A stretch of DNA of 64,000 bases from Prosopocoilus inquinatus (taxonomy: Eukaryota > Arthropoda > Insecta > Coleoptera > Lucanidae): the NCBI GenBank assembly GCA_036172665.1, contig CM069870.1, positions 29,858,001 to 29,922,000 on the forward strand, written 5' to 3'. Positions 1-11,431 of this stretch are shown piece after piece. Under the pieces are notes generated by a model. The model saw only the letters and a list, made by a program, of their open reading frames with translations, was not told where the DNA came from and did not search any database. The position numbers and the translations under genes are program-made. Numbering within the stretch: the first letter of the stretch is position 1; the number at the start of each line of letters is the position of its first letter.

Positions 1-960
1 AATATGTAGACTGCTGAAGAACTTAGAGCAGGAATACATCAGGGTAGTATTCTAGGCCCATTGTTATTTTCAATATGTATTAGTTTTTTGTTTAATAATC
101 TAGAATTTTGCAAATGTTATTTATACTTATAAATCTTGCGCACAATTACTGATTGTGCTGGAAACTTGGGTCTCCGTATTGATGCCAACCTTAAATTAAA
201 AAAACATATAAGCAAATTAGTTCAAAGGTCCTTTGGTAAATTAAAAATGCTTCAAAATAACAAAGAGTTTTTAAACATTAATGCTAGGCTTAATGTTATG
301 CTTTTTATTATTGATATTTATTATTATTTATTGAACGACAAAATGATAATGATAACTCATAATTTATTGCTGTCTTTGTACTTTCATAGTTTAACTTTTG
401 CGATGTGGTCTATGGTCCATATTTAGATAGTGTTGATGTAGCTAAAATTCAAAGATTTCAAAATTCATGCTTAAGTTTCATCTTTGTTCTATATCGAAGA
501 GACTTACACCTCACATTTACTAAAAGGGCTAACCGGTTCAATATATTTAATCGAAGTCAATTTCATTCTGCGGTATTTTTTCATAAAATTATTGAAAGTA
601 AGACACCTTTTTATATTTTTAACACAATTTCTTTTAGGGTTGATGTTCATAACATTAATGTTAAGTATAAGGGCCTACTGACACCTCCCATACCTCGCAC
701 TTCTCTCTACGGTAGACCTTTTTCGTACAATATATTTAGTTAAAATTTACAATGATATTCCTCACAATTTTAAATCTTGTAGTATTTTGTCATTCAAGCG
801 TCAGAAGCTGCGATATCTTTCATGAACAACTCTTACAATTTAATTGTTAAGGAGATGTAATGCTTCGTGTTTTATGTCTTGCTTTTTGCTTTTATTTATG
901 TTGTATGTAGTATGTTGTTTACGTGCGTTACGGCTTATAAATGACGTCGTAATTCTTTAG
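1..960 (+). pseudogene. LINE (non-LTR retrotransposon) reverse transcriptase fragment, 3' part, broken
   Basis: The window opens inside a non-LTR retrotransposon ORF2. The first frame reads GIHQGSILGPLLFS, the conserved RT block just before the catalytic palm motif. A frame from about 136 reads LGLRIDANLKLKKHISKLV, and another from about 405 carries the YGPYLDSV and QRFQNSCL thumb-like blocks seen in insect Jockey/CR1-type elements. The same blocks recur in the copy at 54.3-56 kb. The FADD/YADD catalytic box between block QGS and block LGL is absent, and at least three frames are needed to read through, so this copy is dead. The clade is not resolved. The 3' boundary near 960 is approximate and the 5' end lies outside the window. 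Confidence 0.8.
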
Positions 961-1000
961 GCTAAAATTGAAATTATATTATATTTAGTTACGGAGCGCG

Positions 1001-1195
1001 ACAATTCGGTGTAAGACTACTCGTTGTACTACAGTTTGGTGTATAACAATTCGGTGTATGACAATTAGGTGTATGCGACAATTCGGTGTACTTGGGTATA
1101 CGAGAGTTCGTTGTAGGACAATTCGGTCTACGATAATTGGGTGCACGACAATTCGGTGTAAGACAATTCGGTATATGAGACAATTTGGTATAACC
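1001..1195 (-). repeat. Left minisatellite arm of FB-1, 15-bp degenerate unit
   Basis: About a dozen degenerate units of the type GACAATTCGGTGTAA in tandem, the reverse complement of the array at 3045-3338. The open reading frame rich in Pro, Asn, Cys and Thr across it comes from the in-frame period (15 = 5 codons) and is not a gene. Confidence 0.85.
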
Positions 1196-1477
1196 GGTCG
1201 TTAAAAAAGCGCTCGACTTTTTCATTCGGCGCTGCTTCGGCGACCTTGAAACGACTTTTACATTATTTGTATGTTGACAGTATTTACTTACATTCCTGTT
1301 TGCGTTGAATTCCAAAAAAAAAACCTGTAATCACAAAATTATGAATATAAAATTAATAAAATGCTAAATTTATATTCACTTTGTCTAAAGCGCTTTTATT
1401 CAAATAATAATAGTAAGTATTAATGATAATTTGTAATAAAGTGAAATTACAGGAAGTAAGGGAGTAATAATTGACTA

Positions 1478-1640
1478 AAAATTTGTTGCAAATCATTTTT
1501 GATTGCAGGGAAATCCTCGAGCAGCCTCTGTACAGCTGTTTCAGCCCTGTTTGGGGCTTCATCAGCAGAGACGTAGCTCGAAATTCCCACTGCAAACCAA
1601 AAACGACTTGAACAATTTATTCGCAAATGTGATGTAATAG
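1478..1640 (-). repeat. R1 dispersed repeat, partial copy
   Basis: Contains the R1 core: CCTCTGTACAGCTGTTTCAG, then CCCTG.TTGGGGCTTC, CAGAGACGTAGCTCG and AACGACTTG. The same core recurs at 1650-1990, 4375-4570, 26158-26285 and 56091-56410, and in diverged form at about 10145-10240. This copy is in the opposite orientation to the 56 kb copy. Open frames across it vary between copies, so I treat it as non-coding. Confidence 0.75.
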
Positions 1641-1649
1641 TGATGGATA

Positions 1650-1990
1650 CATAGAACAGCGACATCCTACGATCGCTTTTTGACATGACATAGCAGTAGG
1701 ATAACAAATTGAAGCGGATTTGCTACATAATAAGCTACCCCATGCAAGGCGGCCATGATGAAGCCCCAAACAGGGCTGAAACAGCTGTACAGAGGCTGCT
1801 CGAGGTTTTCCCTTCAATCAAAAATGATTTGCAACAAATTTTTTAAAACTTTCATTATGCTTTGACAGCAAGCATGGCCGCCTTTACATGGGGTAGCTTA
1901 TTATGTAGCAAATCCGCTTCAATTTGTTATCCTACTGCAATATCAGGACAAAAAGAGATCGTAGGATGTCGCTGTTCTATCTATCTATAA
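1650..1990 (+). mobile_element. R1 palindromic MITE-like element
   Basis: This R1 copy is bounded by long inverted arms. The left arm (about 1653-1755) begins GAACAGCGACATCCTACGAT. The right arm (about 1872-1983) ends with the complement, GATCGTAGGATGTCGCTGTT. The arms are about 105 bp each and pair throughout, including the block CAAATTGAAGCGGATTTGCT. The R1 core (CAGCTGTACAGAGGCTGCTC) lies between them. There is no coding potential. It lies inside FB-1, so it arrived during or after assembly of that element, or was captured by it. Confidence 0.7.
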
Positions 1991-2299
1991 AAATTTTAGG
2001 TATTGCAATTTAATGTTTTTGAAATGAGTAATGAGTTTTTCTGAAAACTAAATTATATCTTGTTTAGACAGTAATAAGTAAGAAAAACGATTTTTTTCAA
2101 TTTCCTTGAAAAAATCGATTTCTGTATATAGTTATAAGTGGATGGACAGTTAATAATTATAATAATATTTGAATTCTTTTGAATAAAAATTATATTATTA
2201 TTAATAAAATAGTTTTATCTATTTAAGAAGCTGTCAAACGTATAACAAAGTTGATTTTTACAACTATTCAGTATTTATATTTACACATAAATATTAATC

Positions 2300-2686
2300 A
2301 AGTGACTGCGTTTAGATGAACTTTTAACGCTGGTGTTAATAACGTCGGTTGTTAATAACATCGGTTTGTAAGCTTCGTTTACACGTACTACTTAACAGAC
2401 GTTATTTATGACAGCTGACTGCATTGCCAGCTATTTGTGAATAAAACAGAAAGTACACAACCTACACACAACAAACAAAGGTTATCATTCAAACAGCCAG
2501 GGATGGTTAGCGAGAAATGTTTACACGAACTATAAAACAATTACTACTAATGCCACGCTTGTTGTCTCGCGGATGTGGAGTTACTAAACCAGTTTTGTAA
2601 CAACGGTTTTCATATCCCATTTACACGAATTTTTACTCTGGCGTTACTAACATCGGCCTTAAATGTTCGTGTAAACGCAGTCACTT
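2300..2686. mobile_element. MITE with about 45-bp terminal inverted repeats and internal TTTACACGAA copies
   Basis: The left end reads AAGTGACTGCGTTTAGATGA. The right end, reverse complemented, reads AAGTGACTGCGTTTACACGA. The pairing continues through TTTAA.GC.G.TGTTA.TAACG. The 10-mer TTTACACGAA or a one-base variant recurs at about 2385, 2521, 2631 and, inverted, at 2665, as subterminal transposase sites often do. I could not see a clear target duplication. It is non-coding and lies inside FB-1. Confidence 0.7.
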
Positions 2687-3044
2687 AGCAACAAGTTATT
2701 TCGCTGAGTACAGTTAATATCTAGTACTCAATGACAGGTATCACAATTTTTGCAAGAGAAAAAAAAAATATGTCCGTCGGACTCCTTGCAAAATTTGTTA
2801 CAATTTCCTGCCCGATATGACAGACAAGCTTCAATTTACTCAATGGAAATTAATTGTGCCTCTGACACTTTCTGCAAGAATTTATATAATTTTATGTAAA
2901 ATCTTGCAAGGTGTCATACGGACCCTGACATTCAAGAATCAATTAAAATTGAGAAAAAATAGTTCAAGTAAATGAAAGTTGAAATTTACAACGACTTACA
3001 TTACAACGACTGGTGTAACCTTGTGTATTGAGTCGTTGCATATA

Positions 3045-3338
3045 CCGAATTGTCGTACAGCTATTTGTCCTACATCGACTTGTCGTATGCCCAATTGTCG
3101 AACATCCGATTGTCGTACACCCAATTGTTGTACACCGAATTGTCGTGCACCGAACTGTCTTACATCCAATTGTCGTACACCCAATTGTCGTACACCCAGT
3201 TGTCGTACATCCAATTGTCGTACACTGAATTGTCCTATACCAAATTATCACATACACTCAATTGTCGCATGCACCCAACTGTCATACACCAAACTGTCTG
3301 TCGTACATCGAGTTATCTTACACCGAGTTGTCATGGAC
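3045..3338 (+). repeat. Right minisatellite arm of FB-1, 15-bp degenerate unit
   Basis: About 19 tandem units of consensus AATTGTCGTACACCC with 1-4 substitutions each. It is the inverted partner of 1001-1195. All three forward frames and several reverse frames stay open because the unit is a multiple of three. The resulting Cys/Asn/Pro/Thr-rich peptides are artefacts of the repeat. Confidence 0.85.
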
Positions 3339-3348
3339 CCGTTTAGTT

Positions 3349-4374
3349 ATATATTTCGTATTTTTCGTGTATCAGAATATATTTCATTATTTTAATTCGT
3401 TGAATAATTCATAAAAATATGTTTTTTCCATTCTCAATGTAATATACATTTTTGTTGCTAAAGGTTTTGGAGGCAGAACATTGTACTCCTCTGGGAGAGC
3501 CGAGACAAAATTTTAGATTGTCATAACTTGTTACACAACCAGCAGATGACAAAAAATTTGAAAGTTGACACCAATCGGTACTAACTACTTGTGTTTTTTT
3601 TAATAAAATAAAGAAAATAACACATCAAACTGACTAATAGGAGAGCTACATTCATTTACAACTTCACGTTTTCCGCCTATCCGAAAAGATGGACTATAGA
3701 AAATTAAAAATTACCTGGTAATCCTTTATGTTTTATTTATTGATAAAATCTTTCTAGATTCGTTTTAGATAATTTAATTTAAGTTGCGGTTAACTGTTAG
3801 TTCTGGTATTTATTTAACTTCCAACCAATTTACTGCCCACTGATGTAAAAAGCGTAATAAAGCTTTAATGAAGTTCTTTATATTTAACAAATGTACGAAA
3901 TGGCATTTGGTGGCTAAAAATATCGTTTTTAAAACCCCTATAAAAATTAAAGAAAACGATAAATTTGTTGATGAAATAAACCAGAAAAGAAAATCTGATG
4001 GTACTATGCCCGCCAAAAAAAAGTTTTCACATGCATGTTTAAGCTATTTGAATGCAACTTTAAACTTGGTTATACGGTAACAATAAAACTGAAATTAACG
4101 AACAGACGAATACTTCTTAGCAGCAATAATTAACTCGTCATATTTGCAATAGGACCCTAGATTCTTTTAGTGGGCATAGTACATTAAAAAAGACGGATCA
4201 TCCGTAGATAAAATTTGATACGATTTTGGTCACTTTGAGCCTGGTTCAGTTGAACGTCAGTCTAAATCTTCTTGGTACAAGTGGCCCGAAAAATATTACT
4301 ATCGTGATAACTTTAGAAGCTCTGTATTAATACAATAAAACGAATATCAGTTAACAATTAGTTTAAAATTTACA
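3349..4374. other. Unassigned AT-rich stretch
   Basis: No supported gene or clear repeat structure. A 70-codon frame at 3868-4080 has no family motif that I recognise. Confidence 0.5.
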
Positions 4375-4570
4375 AATTTTGTTGCAAATAGTTTTTGATT
4401 GCAGTGAAAACATCAAACAGCCTCTGTACAGCTTCTTCAGCCCTGTTTGGGGCTTCATCAGGAGAGACGCTGCTCGACATTCCCCCTGCAAACCAAAAAC
4501 GACTTGTCCAATTTATTCGCAATGTCAGGTCAAAGAGCGATAGCAGGATGTTGCTGTTTTATCTGTTTAC
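4375..4570 (-). repeat. R1 dispersed repeat copy
   Basis: Carries the R1 core in the same orientation as 1478-1640, from GTTGCAAATAGTTTTTGATT through CAGCCCTGTTTGGGGCTTCA to GCAGGATGTTGCTGTTTTAT. The last block corresponds to the outer arm of the R1 palindrome at 1650-1990, so this copy retains one full end. It is degenerate and non-coding. Confidence 0.75.
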
Positions 4571-6714
4571 AATTTACATTTCCAAAAGGAAATATGAAAG
4601 ATATTATTGAATTTATTACTATTTTTAATGTTTAATCGAATTTAATTACTCAACTCGATGAACACTATTTTCTGATTTTGTGGCATGAATTTCTATTTAA
4701 ACAAGCAGTGGAAATTGTGGGATAGTTCAGTAATTCAAAGAATTATGTAGTAATTTACTGTGGTCAGACTAAACCGCATAACATTACACATCGTTAGAGT
4801 CAGGAAAGTTTTCAACATTATAATGGCCCGCTCTTCATTTTGCCGTGTTAAATTTAATTTTATGTAATGTGAAAATCTTTCTTATCGTTATTATAACATT
4901 AATTTAAATTTTATTCCTACTATTATTAAATTTAAATTAAACGTGTTAGTATCATCTTAGAGAAGGAGCAATTTGACTGCGAAATACCGTGTAAACAGTT
5001 TTACGTTATTCCGCGTAGATGACTGCAATATGGGCACAGATGTTTCTAAAATAACAAATTTATGGTTCATTTGATGAGTGTATTGATTTGGTTTATCTGC
5101 TGAATCTGTTTGATTATTTGAGAACTAAAGTTTAAAAGAAACACATGTGTATTCAACAAATGATATTAACAATTGAATATTTGGATATAACTTCCTAACC
5201 ACAAAAAGTTTATTTAAAAACTAGATACGTATGTCGGCAGCTATGCTGCCATCTTCAGTATATACCTTCTTCTTGATCACAAGAGAAGTGTCTTCACGCC
5301 GTTTCGATGAATGCACTACTTCTTTGGCCGATTGTTCAATTGTCATCGATTGTAAACCGTAAAACCTCATCCGGTCATTTGAGTAATTATAACACAATGG
5401 TCCGACAAATTTATATACGCATGGAATTCTGTAGGTATGAACGGTTGTTGCATGAACGAATACGCTCTGCTCAGCTCATTTTAAAATATTTCCTATTCTA
5501 CCTACGTGTATCACAAGCAAGAAGTGTACTAAAATTATATATGAATGTATTGACTGAAATACATGAAAACATTTGTTGAAACCGAAACGTAAGGTGCTTG
5601 AAACCTTCATTGTTTGATAATGTGAATCCAGCTTTAAGTTCGCCTGCGTTGCCAAACGCAAGATTAGAACAACCTTTTATATCTACCACCACTCTACGAA
5701 CCAAGAAATTTTAATTACAGATTTGTTCATTTTTTCATGTTTTTTCCATTGGCATTTTTTGTAAATTTAATTTTTTTAAACTAAATCCGGGATATACTGC
5801 ATATCTGGATACCATTAGAAATGTACTTATCTCTAATAACACTACTTGTTTTCAATAAGAGACCTAGATTTTTCTACTTTTTGAATAAACCGTAAGGAAT
5901 ATCAAAAATTGTAAAATCACAATTGATCATTTCTAAAAATTAATTTTGTAGATATTTTTAAAGTGGGTACCTTTCCCTAACATCAGAAAAAGTCGAAAGT
6001 CGAAAGCTCTGTTTAGTAGTTAATAATTAAAAGTTGCATGTTGCAATAAAAATTCTAAATTTTCAGTTTGGCCGTTTTATCTTTCTATTGTGCGCATGAT
6101 TATCGGTAAATGTGTGTGAGCACTAGTAGCTACATAATTAGTTTCAATAAAACCACTCAGATAAAACACATATAAATATTTATCTTCAGAAATTTCAACT
6201 ATTCCACACAGGCGAGTTTACAGGAAGCCCGGGCCAAAATCTGATTTAATAAAATTTAATATTTTTGGAATGATTAGATGTAGATGAATTATTTGTTGCC
6301 TGTTTATAATAAATAATCCACTTCGTAATGTAAATAACAACCGATACGATGCATTAGCACTTTAAAATTTAAGCTTGCGGTTTAAGCAATTTATTGCATT
6401 TGTGAAACAATTTTCGTTATTATTTATTTTAGAATTTTTACGTTGAAGTATTCGAGTGATATAGAGCCCGTTGCTGGAAGTAAGTAGAATATTTTTGGTA
6501 TTCATAAATGTTCATATCCTTAGTGTAAATGTCTCTAAAGCTGTTAAAATTAAGGGTGCATATTTCAAAATATTATTTCTTTTGTGTATCATAAAGAAAA
6601 AAGTTACTGATCAAGCGAAATCAAGCGGAAAATTTGTGGTTGAAGACTACCTTAGGGTTTATTAAATTAGTTTCTTTCAAAATTAGCTGCGATAATTTGC
6701 GATCTTGTTAATTA
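4571..6714. other. Unassigned AT-rich stretch
   Basis: No supported gene. A 90-codon frame at 5307-5579 and overlapping antisense frames have no recognised domain. The only structured segment I note is the hairpin at 5225-5265, listed separately. Confidence 0.5.
5220..5290 (-). other. Hairpin resembling a degenerate hammerhead-type motif
   Basis: On the minus strand the sequence reads CTGAAGA, then a perfect TGGCAGC/GCTGCC hairpin with a 3-base loop, then GACATACG. The layout CUGANGA, stem II, GA(A)A is that of hammerhead ribozymes found at the ends of Penelope-like elements. Here the GAAA half is mutated (GACA), and I cannot identify convincing stems I and III. No Penelope ORF is visible next to it. 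Treat it as a weak resemblance. Confidence 0.2.
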
Positions 6715-8844
6715 CAGTGACCGGCAGAAAGTTCGACATACAGGGTGTTCTTTTACTGTGTGCAAATATTTAAACCTGTAATAGGTCACCATAAATGGCA
6801 ACGATTAAACTTATGTACCCTTAACATGAAGTTAATAGTTTTCGAGAAAAATGCATTGGAACATTTTCACCAAACCGTTTGAGAACTGTTGGCATAGCTA
6901 ACGGCTGGATGGTACGCCGCCTTGCCTGTGTCACCCGAATGTAGGTCAGTAATTTGCGATGTTGTAGACGAACATCTGTTTTATTCGTATGAGGCCTATT
7001 AATAGATCGTAACAGTCGAAACATTTTAAACGCGCTCACAAAGCGCCTGGGTTAATTAAAACATGTGTCACTTTGCTCCAAGTAATTATAATTTTTGGTA
7101 TTTTCAAATTATAAACCGACGATTTAATTACTGGACAAAAAATGTGGATGAGTTAAATAATGACATCACCGTCATTCATCGTTTTATTTCGGATATTTAC
7201 CTTCACAAGTAATAAATTGTCTTTCCATTTCTAATTAAATAGATTAAGATTTCTTTAGTTCAATAAAGAAACTTTAAAATAACGTAGTAATTTATCTACT
7301 GTTTGTACAGTTTAAAATCGGCCGCATTACGTAATCACACTAGGGAGAATAAAATAGCTGTTAAAACTGATATGTGCTCATTACCAATATGACTGACATT
7401 AAATTTACAATTTCTATTAATTCAACTATGAAATTCGGCCAGGTAGAGCATTTTTAACGCGCCTGCATTGCAAATGCCAAAATTTACAAATTGATTAATA
7501 TCTTAAAGTATTCTCGCATTCATTCGATAAAGTCGCAGTTTCGCATTTCTATTGATGCTTTTTATTACGGCATTTTTTTTTGTTTGTACAACGGTGGCCG
7601 CTGTAACACATTTAAGGTGGGTCAGTATTACATTAACGTTCTGCAGATACGAAAAATTTTACAAACGAAGATAGATAGATTTTTGTTTCGTAAAAACGCA
7701 TATTAAGATCGTAATGGCATTTACAAATAACGAGAAAAACAGTTACTCTTGTACTGGGAAGTCCGCGGAAACGCACATAGGGCCCGGGCATTGTAATAAA
7801 CGATATCAGTGATTTTTATTACGAAACGCTGGAGAATGAGTTTAAAAGCGTGACTCTTTTTATGATCGGCACTATGTGTGTGGGCACACCCACTGACTAC
7901 AGAGGAAGGCGTCAATGACCTTGCTAAATGTTTCTCTCTCGGACATCTCACCAGTTTCAAACAAGTGGAACCTCCGAATTTTTTTGGCTATGATTCGGTA
8001 GCCACCCGAAAATACGCGCAGAAGGTAGCATTTCACGTACTTATACTGAGGTTTTTTTTATATGCACACAGTAAAAGAACACCCTGTATATGGATTTTTT
8101 TTTATTATTGATTTCTCGATAAAATTTATTCTTTATGAAAGCTCCTGCACCTTTCTAAACTCAAAATTCACGTATCAAAGTTTGAATATATGTTGTTATG
8201 TACCGAGGAAAATATTTGAAATCGACGTAAAAGTAAAGTACCTTTATTTAAGATTAAGATGCGTGAAAATATTATTTGGATTCGATTCGATTCGACTTGG
8301 TTCTTCAGAATTGCCAAGAAAAGTCAAATATGTTGTCAAATCTGTCTACGAAGAAAAAACAAATTTCATGTATTTTCCCCATTTTCTTCGTATCCGCGTG
8401 TAGATCGTAGAACATTGGATGGCAGTCAGACGTTTCTTCAGATGTGGTGTGAATATATACTGAGACTGTTTTTTACCAACTAAATATTATGATCAACAAA
8501 TAGATATCTTAAAAATGACACTTTTTATGGTCAAGAAAATTCGTGTTGAATGCAAATATTTTAATTTCCTAGGTAGATCACAAGAGATATTCAACTTTTG
8601 ACGCAAGCGTCTTGAATTTGGGCAGATGCATGTGCCTTCATAAACAATAAACTTTTCTGAAATAAGAAATAAAAAATTTTCCAACTTTCTGTCCGTCACT
8701 TATTTTTACTGGAAAAATATTTTTCTTTAACTAGAAATGAGTTAGTTACATTTCTGAAAAAATGACCTTCGAAATATTTTAAAGATAACATTTTCTGAGA
8801 AATCAATAATAAATAAGCTTCCCGTAAACTTTCTCCTGTCACTG
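6715..8844. mobile_element. Palindromic TA-flanked element, split by a mariner-like insertion
   Basis: The left terminus, CAGTGACCGGCAGAAAGTT at 6715, pairs with the right terminus, which reverse complemented reads CAGTGACAGGAGAAAGTTTA. Both are flanked by TA. The internal arms also pair: TATTATTGATTTCTC at 8100 matches its complement near 8800, and about 8105-8230 matches about 8555-8680 inverted at roughly 70% by eye. The left arm is interrupted at a TA by the 1346-bp element at 6741-8086. Without it the element would be about 780 bp. There is no transposase. Termini and TA flanks suggest a Tc1/mariner-type MITE. Confidence 0.65.
6741..8086. mobile_element. Tc1/mariner-like relic (repeat family R4), TA-flanked
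   Basis: The termini form an inverted repeat. The left reads CAGGGTGTTCTTTTACTGTG. The right, reverse complemented, is the same 20 bases and continues TGCATATA against TGCAAATA on the left. TA lies immediately outside both ends. At 1346 bp it is the size of a complete mariner element, but I can read no transposase motif in any frame, so it is either badly decayed or non-autonomous. Inverted related copies occur at 24093-24920 and, truncated, at about 12170-12430. It sits inside the element at 6715-8844. Confidence 0.65.
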
Positions 8845-9080
8845 TATGTCATTAATACACAAATCAATTTATTAATAATGATATACATAATAAAATATTT
8901 TTGAAGATTTTTTTAAATAATTATACATAACATTTTACATGAAAATCAAGTAAATATTTTTGGCTACGATTTCAAGTAAATTCGCCTGTGTGTGCATTCG
9001 TTGCAATCACACATAAATTGTTTAAATGTAAATCTTCAAGCAAGCAAGGTTAAGTTTTCTGTGCAATTTTTATTCTATTG
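8845..9080. other. Short unassigned spacer
   Basis: AT-rich with no feature recognised. Confidence 0.4.
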
Positions 9081-9653
9081 TAATGTGTGAGCCATAGAAT
9101 TTTTTTTTCAGAGTTGGCTGTGAGAAAAATCATATCTGTCGTAGTTATATTGAAACTTCGAATTTTAAACCTGTTTCATTTGAACTCTCTTTTAATGGCA
9201 TTTCTTACAGTCGCCGTTTATTTTCCTTCCATTTCTTAAATAAATTTTAACCAAATATCGTTTTTGAAGCTCATGAAACACAAAAGTCATTATTTATTCA
9301 TAAATATTTATTTATTTATTTTTTTATTATTATAATTATTAATGTTAATTTTATTGTCGTTCATCAATTTTTGACATGTAATTTGTTTAATCTTGTTTTT
9401 GAAGCACATTGTGTTTTTTCTGTTTTGACATGTCACACGTCTGTATATGTATTTTCGTTGCAGCAAGTGACTAATAAATACATTACATTACATAAGCAAA
9501 AATAATGAATCACAATGACAGGCACTGAAACTCACAGTTCTTTTACAACTGCTGTCAGCTCAACCATATAAAATGAATATCAGATATGACTGCTACGTAT
9601 GCCTCTCTCATTCATAGCCAACTCTGAAAAAAAATCTGTCGCTCCCACATTAC
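9081..9653. mobile_element. Small inverted-repeat element
   Basis: The left end, TAATGTGTGAGCCATAGAAT, is followed by TTTTTTTTTCAGAGTTGGCT. The right end, reverse complemented, reads TAATGTGGGAGCGACAGAT and the same T-run plus CAGAGTTGGCTATGA. The arms are about 40 bp and the total is 573 bp. The interior is AT-rich and non-coding. It includes a TTTATTTATTTA stretch near 9300 and a CATTACATTACAT stretch near 9480. The target site duplication is uncertain. Confidence 0.6.
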
Positions 9654-9756
9654 TACACACGTTACACCTTTATTAGGTATTAGGTAGATACTCATTTCTC
9701 ACACTATTTTAAGTCAAAAGCTAGCCGCGAGATGTCGCAACCTAAACTATTTGTCA

Positions 9757-10095
9757 AGGTGGACTGTGTATTAGAAGGTTGTCTTGATCCAGAGGTAAGG
9801 GTTTGAGTACGTAATTCGTTACGTCACATCACGTGATTAATTCCATTGGGCATATTAATGAGGTTCTTGCATTATTTGATCAATAGGACCACAGAATTCA
9901 TTCCATTTTTAGTGAATTAGATTAAGCTTTAGGAGACAGATTAAAACTCACTCTGTTTATTTCACTGTGACAGATAGAAGTTTCATGTGATGTCACGAGT
10001 TACTCTTGCGGTGGGGGGGGGTAAAGATGAAACTATACATTTAAATGGGAACGAGACCTGCTAGAAGCAATGTTAATTTTACCAACCTTGCTGTT
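9757..10095 (+). repeat. R3 dispersed repeat, copy a
   Basis: Shares an approximately 340-bp block with 40598-40930 and with the split copy at 48065-49345. Common landmarks are CTGTGTATTAGAAG, a TTACGTCA.ATCACGTGAT region, TAGTGAATTAGAT.AAGCTTTA, TTCACTGTGACAGATAGAAG and TAAATGGGAACGAG. It contains a G10 homopolymer at about 10013. I see no inverted termini, so the element type is unknown. Confidence 0.7.
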
Positions 10096-10786
10096 GGCGG
10101 CAATTATTCTCGACTTCGAGATAACCAGAACAGATTGAGAAAATTAGAATGGTTTTCGACGAGGCCCCAAATAGGCCCGAAGCAACTGTTTTGACTATTT
10201 TCTAGAATTCCATTACAAATCAAAACTTGCGACAAATTTTTTAAATATACACTTTTTCGAAGCGAAGATATGTTTTGCAGTTAGGAGAATGTCACCTATT
10301 GAATAAGTCGATAATGAATAATTTCTGATTCCATTCCTAATGGAAACTTATGCTTTACTGATCATATTTCAAATTAATGGAGGATTATTATTTGCGGTCC
10401 CCGAAGTCGTAACAATATCTATATTTAGTGAAGTTGCAGTGAAAAGTTGTAAACTGAAATTTGTGCACATTTCGTCACTAAAATATGTATATTTTAAATT
10501 AAATTAATTATTGGGTACATTATTTGCAGAGTTTTTTTTTTTATATTAATATAGAAATTCGGCAAATATTTATTTCTTGCGTAAGTAATGTAGGTACCTG
10601 CAATATTATTGAAACCCGACCTAATATCTCATAAAAACACATTCAAATTTTGTTCGACGAAAAATTTACATAATGTTTCAAGTCTGAGCGGTATTTACGT
10701 CAGCAATTTATTTCTGCGTCATTAATATTCAGAAATTTTATACGTCATAGGAAATAAATACGTCAACGTACGTTTTATAATACATT
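10096..10786. other. AT-rich stretch with a diverged R1 fragment
   Basis: About 10145-10240 resembles the R1 core (GAGGCCCCAAATAGGCCCGA against GAAGCCCCAAGCAGGGCTGA, then an AATCAAAACTTGCGACAAAT block). The remainder has no recognised feature. Confidence 0.4.
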
Positions 10787-10932
10787 CATTCACTTTTGAT
10801 AAAGCAAATAATTATATTTGTGAAACGTCAAGTAAGTCAATAAATTATTATTTTGGATCGTTTTAAAAAGCTTTTTTATTTGTTTCATATTCTCCGCAAT
10901 TCTCACGAGCAAGAACTACCCAAAAATTAAGT
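10787..10932 (+). repeat. Long-distance inverted repeat, left member
   Basis: About 145 bp recurs in inverted orientation at 14303-14447. Shared blocks include ATTATATTTGTGAAACGTCA, AGTAAGTCAATAAATT, TTTTATTTGTTTCATATTCT and CACGAGCAAGAACTA. The two copies are 3.4 kb apart and enclose the LTR-like block. They could be ends of one large element or two independent insertions. Confidence 0.75.
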
Positions 10933-11431
10933 TTTATAATACATTTTTTAAATTTAATTTTATGTAAATACTCGTATACTAGTAGTATATGAATTTATAT
11001 TATTTGTCTCCAAGCGCATCAGCTTATTAAGTAACGGGCATGCAAACCAATTATAAATTACTTACCTTTTTTATTTCATTTTTTTAATTGGTGAAATTAC
11101 TGATGTTTTATACTAAATCATAGGTGATTTACTTTAAAATAAATAAATTTCGACAATTATTATTACATCCTGTTAATCCATTAAACTGTTTGTTAAATGA
11201 AGTTGTTTCATTAAGATACTGTCACAATGGGAGTTTTTCGAGTTCTTCATAAAAAATAATATAAAGAAATTATTAAAGCACGGGCTTGTGAAATCGAAGG
11301 CAAGTATCATAACAATGCGTGTGATAACCCGATATAACACGGTTCTTGTCTCAAAACAAAACATCGGCAGAATCGCGACAACTAGGGCAAACGATTTCAT
11401 CAAGTAAGCAATACAATTGAACGCCCGGGCA

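Larger units (their letters stand above)
991..3342. mobile_element. Foldback-like element FB-1 with inverted 15-bp minisatellite termini
   Basis: Two degenerate arrays face each other: left 1001-1195 and right about 3045-3338. The outermost bases also pair as an inverted repeat: the left end begins ACGGAGCGCGACAATTCGGT and the right end, reverse complemented, begins ACGGGTCCATGACAACTCGG. Both sides are then followed by a GTGTAAGA..ACTCG..TGTAC block. TTTAGTT (984-990) is repeated at 3342-3348, which fits a 6- to 7-bp target duplication. There is no transposase ORF inside. The interior holds an R1 palindrome and another MITE. The architecture resembles Drosophila Foldback elements or foldback-type MULEs, but the superfamily is inferred only from structure. 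Confidence 0.7.

Noticed and set aside
2979..3395. 138-codon Cys/Asn/Thr-rich frame and overlapping frames on both strands
   Set aside because: They exist because the 15-bp minisatellite unit is a multiple of three. The peptide is a direct translation of the repeat in every frame.
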